Program-made: the position numbers and the translations under genes
Notes under the pieces: generated by a model
What the model saw: only the letters and a program-made list of their open reading frames with translations
Database searches by the model: none
What the model was told of the DNA's origin: nothing
Part shown: piece after piece, positions 61,954 through 64,000 of the stretch
Layout: every line of letters begins with the position of its first letter
Numbering within the stretch: the first letter of the stretch is position 1
Assembly (NCBI RefSeq): GCF_009765875.1
Contig: NZ_LMUP01000001.1
Location: forward strand, 124,001-188,000
Source: Pedobacter sp. L105
GTDB taxonomy: Bacteria; Bacteroidota; Bacteroidia; Sphingobacteriales; Sphingobacteriaceae
Direction: 5' to 3'
Length of the DNA: 64,000 bases

Positions 61954-64000
61954 ATGAAAAGAGGAGATGTAGCTATCATCGGGATGTCGTGCACATTCCC
62001 GGGGGCAATAGATGTGGAAACATTCTGGCAAAATATCATTAACAAAGTAGATTCTACGCAGAGGGTTCCCGAGAACAGAATTGACCCGGTTCATTTTGAC
62101 CAGGGATCATCCGGTGTAGACCGTTTTTACTGTAACCGCGGTGGATTTATTCCTGATTTTGAATTTAAAGCATCTGATTTTGGGATACTGCCGGTGGCGG
62201 TTGAAGGAACTGAACCAGACCATTTGCTAACGCTGAGCCTGGTACATCGGGCACTGGAAGATGCCGGGGTGTTTGAAAAAAAGAGATCACTCGAAAAAAC
62301 GGGTATCATTATAGGTAAGGGTAATTATGCCGGTCCGGGTGCTACGCGTGCCATTGAAATTGTCAGGACCGGTGAGCAGATTGTAAATGTGCTGAAAGAC
62401 TTACTGCCACACCTGGGAGACGAAGAAATTGAAAAAGTAAAAAAGGAATTTCAGCTGCGTAAGGGCCGCTTTGGGCCTGATACGGCCATGGGCCTGATCC
62501 CTAATCTGGTTGCTTCACTGGTAGCCAACCGGCTTAACCTGGGCGGAGTAGCTTATACACTTGATGCAGCCTGTGCAAGTTCGCTGATTGCGGTTGACCA
62601 TGCCATGCAGGAGCTTAACAGTAACCGCTGTGATATGGTGATTGCCGGAGGAGTACATGTAGGGCAGAACGCAGCTTTCTGGAGTATTTTTACCCAGCTG
62701 GGAGCACTATCTAAAAAAGGGAAGATCAGTCCTTTTGACGAAGGAGCTGATGGGCTGCTGATAGGGGAAGGCTGCGGATTTGTGGTGTTAAAACGACTGG
62801 AAGATGCAATTGCAGGCGGTGATAAGATTTATGCAGTACTGAAAGGTATTGGTGTGAGCAGTGATGGCAGTGGTACCAGTGTGATGAGCCCTTCTGTAAA
62901 AGGACAGCTTAAAGCTATGGGCCAGGCATGGGAAAATGCAGGTGTAGCCTTTAAAGACATTGGTTATATTGAAGCACACGGGACGGGAACCCCATTAGGT
63001 GATCAGACGGAGATAGAGACGTTAAAACAGTTTTTTGGTCATGATGAAACCCTTCCGGATGCAGGTATAGGAACCGTAAAATCCAATATCGGGCATGCGA
63101 TGCCGGCATCGGGAATTGCAGGTCTGATTAAAACAGCATTGGCATTGTATCATGGTATCATCCCGCCGACATTACATTGCGATTCGCCTTTAGCTCAATT
63201 GAAATATACCCGGTTTACGGCCGTTCAGGAAGCCCGCGACTGGGAGGCTTCCGGCTTACCCAGGCTTGCCGGCGTAAATGCTTTTGGATTTGGAGGTATC
63301 AATGCCCATGTGGTGTTGGAAGGCTATGCTGCCGGAAAGGCCGAACCTGCGGTGGTGAAAAGAGATAAAGTGTTGCTGCTGGCAAGGGACAGTCATGAAG
63401 CCCTGCTGCATGCACTGGAAGAAAATGACAATCAACCCGGAGCTGGTCAGTTTCGTATTGCTGTATTTGATCCAACACCGGAAAGAATAAAAAAGGCGCT
63501 TAAAATTGCAACCAGGAACATGCCCTGGCGAAATAAGCAAGACATCTGGTATACCAATGACCCGTTGCTCAGCAAGGGCGGTAAAATAGCTTTTGTGTTT
63601 CCTGGTTTTGACGGACTGGCCGGGGGCGAGGTAAGCAGCGTAGCTTCACATTTTAACATCCCACAGGGAAATACAGTTAAAGCAGAAGGTTTACTGAACG
63701 AGGCGCTGAAAATATTAAATAAGAGCAGCGTGCTGGATACTGCCCTTAAACAATTGGGCATTTTGCCGGATATGAATGCCGGGCATAGTCTGGGGGAATG
63801 GCTTGCAGCAAGGTCTTCCGGCCTCGCTGAAGAGTCATCTGTAATGGAACTGCTCCATTATCTGAACCCGGAAACTTTTGAACTAAAGGATTCCAGGTTT
63901 ATCGCTATAGGCTGCGGTATTGATTTGCTGCAACCTATAATGGCAACTATAGAAGAGCTTTATCTTTCCAACGATAATTGCCCGCAGCAGGTGATCCTCT
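61954..64000 (+). CDS. second Pfa-like synthase subunit, KS-AT, cut by the right edge
   Basis: Starts 2 bases after the stop of the first synthase (ATG 61954) and is open to the window end (682 codons). It begins directly with a ketosynthase (MKRGDVAIIGMSCTFPGAID) with C207 in DAACASSL, H342 in EAHGTGT and H381 in NIGHAMPAS, so it is active by sequence. A linker is followed by an acyltransferase-like part: KIAFVFPGFDGLAGG replaces the usual FPGQGSQ, and the nucleophile loop GHSLGEWLAA (S612) is intact. This order is like PfaC or PfaB subunits; later domains lie to the right. Coupled translation with the first subunit is expected. Confidence 0.9.
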   Translation, partial: MKRGDVAIIGMSCTFPGAIDVETFWQNIINKVDSTQRVPENRIDPVHFDQGSSGVDRFYCNRGGFIPDFEFKASDFGILPVAVEGTEPDHLLTLSLVHRALEDAGVFEKKRSLEKTGIIIGKGNYAGPGATRAIEIVRTGEQIVNVLKDLLPHLGDEEIEKVKKEFQLRKGRFGPDTAMGLIPNLVASLVANRLNLGGVAYTLDAACASSLIAVDHAMQELNSNRCDMVIAGGVHVGQNAAFWSIFTQLGALSKKGKISPFDEGADGLLIGEGCGFVVLKRLEDAIAGGDKIYAVLKGIGVSSDGSGTSVMSPSVKGQLKAMGQAWENAGVAFKDIGYIEAHGTGTPLGDQTEIETLKQFFGHDETLPDAGIGTVKSNIGHAMPASGIAGLIKTALALYHGIIPPTLHCDSPLAQLKYTRFTAVQEARDWEASGLPRLAGVNAFGFGGINAHVVLEGYAAGKAEPAVVKRDKVLLLARDSHEALLHALEENDNQPGAGQFRIAVFDPTPERIKKALKIATRNMPWRNKQDIWYTNDPLLSKGGKIAFVFPGFDGLAGGEVSSVASHFNIPQGNTVKAEGLLNEALKILNKSSVLDTALKQLGILPDMNAGHSLGEWLAARSSGLAEESSVMELLHYLNPETFELKDSRFIAIGCGIDLLQPIMATIEELYLSNDNCPQQVIL

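Noticed and set aside
1..64000. CRISPR arrays, tRNA and rRNA genes
   Set aside because: No regularly spaced repeat array and no cloverleaf or rRNA-like stretch was recognised; a dedicated scan (tRNAscan-SE, Infernal) could still find a single tRNA.

Overview
The window comes from a Bacteroidota chromosome, most likely a Sphingobacteriaceae member close to Pedobacter. The evidence is a SusC/SusD pair with a FecR anti-sigma factor and an ECF sigma factor, DUF6266 and DUF6934 proteins, LytS/LytR signalling, moderate-to-low GC, and scarce Shine-Dalgarno sequences. This placement is inferred from gene families and style, not from a marker-gene search. I saw no tRNA, rRNA, CRISPR array or complete insertion sequence.

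Layout. 1-6.4 kb (minus): SusD (cut by the window edge), SusC, FecR and ECF sigma, a nutrient-uptake locus with cell-surface signalling. 6.6-11.7 kb: a small His-rich exported peptide, a ricin-like lectin, a membrane acyltransferase, an MFS exporter, an Rpn-type nuclease/transposase and a cupin. 11.7-16.3 kb: an alcohol dehydrogenase remnant, a DnaA with a perfect DnaA box upstream, an FKBP-type lipoprotein, a HAD phosphatase, and a sigma-like gene broken by two amber codons beside an intact anti-sigma-like partner. 16.4-28.9 kb: assorted metabolic and regulatory genes (ArsR, GDPD plus alkaline-phosphatase-family pair, SGNH esterase, LysR, methyltransferase, DUF3175, MocR with a PNPOx-family partner, GNAT, two DUF6266 proteins, amidohydrolase) and a gene-free stretch rich in inverted repeats at 27.5-27.7 kb.

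29.2-30.1 kb is a compact unit of a DUF6934 gene with a frameshifted 3' end and two tandem paralogous genes of 54 and 55 codons with near-identical ribosome binding sites. 30.2-35.9 kb: LytS/LytR pair, CocE-type hydrolase, acyltransferase, ketopantoate reductase. 35.9-41.2 kb: the transglutaminase / alpha-E / circularly permuted ATP-grasp / Anbu-peptidase cluster, thought to build and cleave a peptide-like product. 41.4-43.8 kb: a Tat-exported SelA-like PLP enzyme with a BASS transporter. 44-50.2 kb: a seven-gene operon for a caa3-type oxidase, its CtaG factor, a Rieske protein and a cytochrome b fused to cytochrome c, enough for a quinol-to-oxygen chain. 50.2-54.2 kb: cupin, DUF779 plus aldehyde dehydrogenase with a divergent AraC regulator, and a VOC protein.

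From 54.9 kb to the right edge lies the start of a Pfa-like (polyunsaturated-fatty-acid-synthase-like) polyketide/secondary lipid cluster. A 2339-residue megasynthase carries two N-terminal nitronate-monooxygenase/PfaD-like modules, then KS, AT, two ACPs and KR. It is followed after 2 bases by a second KS-AT protein cut by the window edge. This cluster, the DUF6934/small-protein unit and the 27.5 kb repeat structure are the best candidates for undescribed biology.
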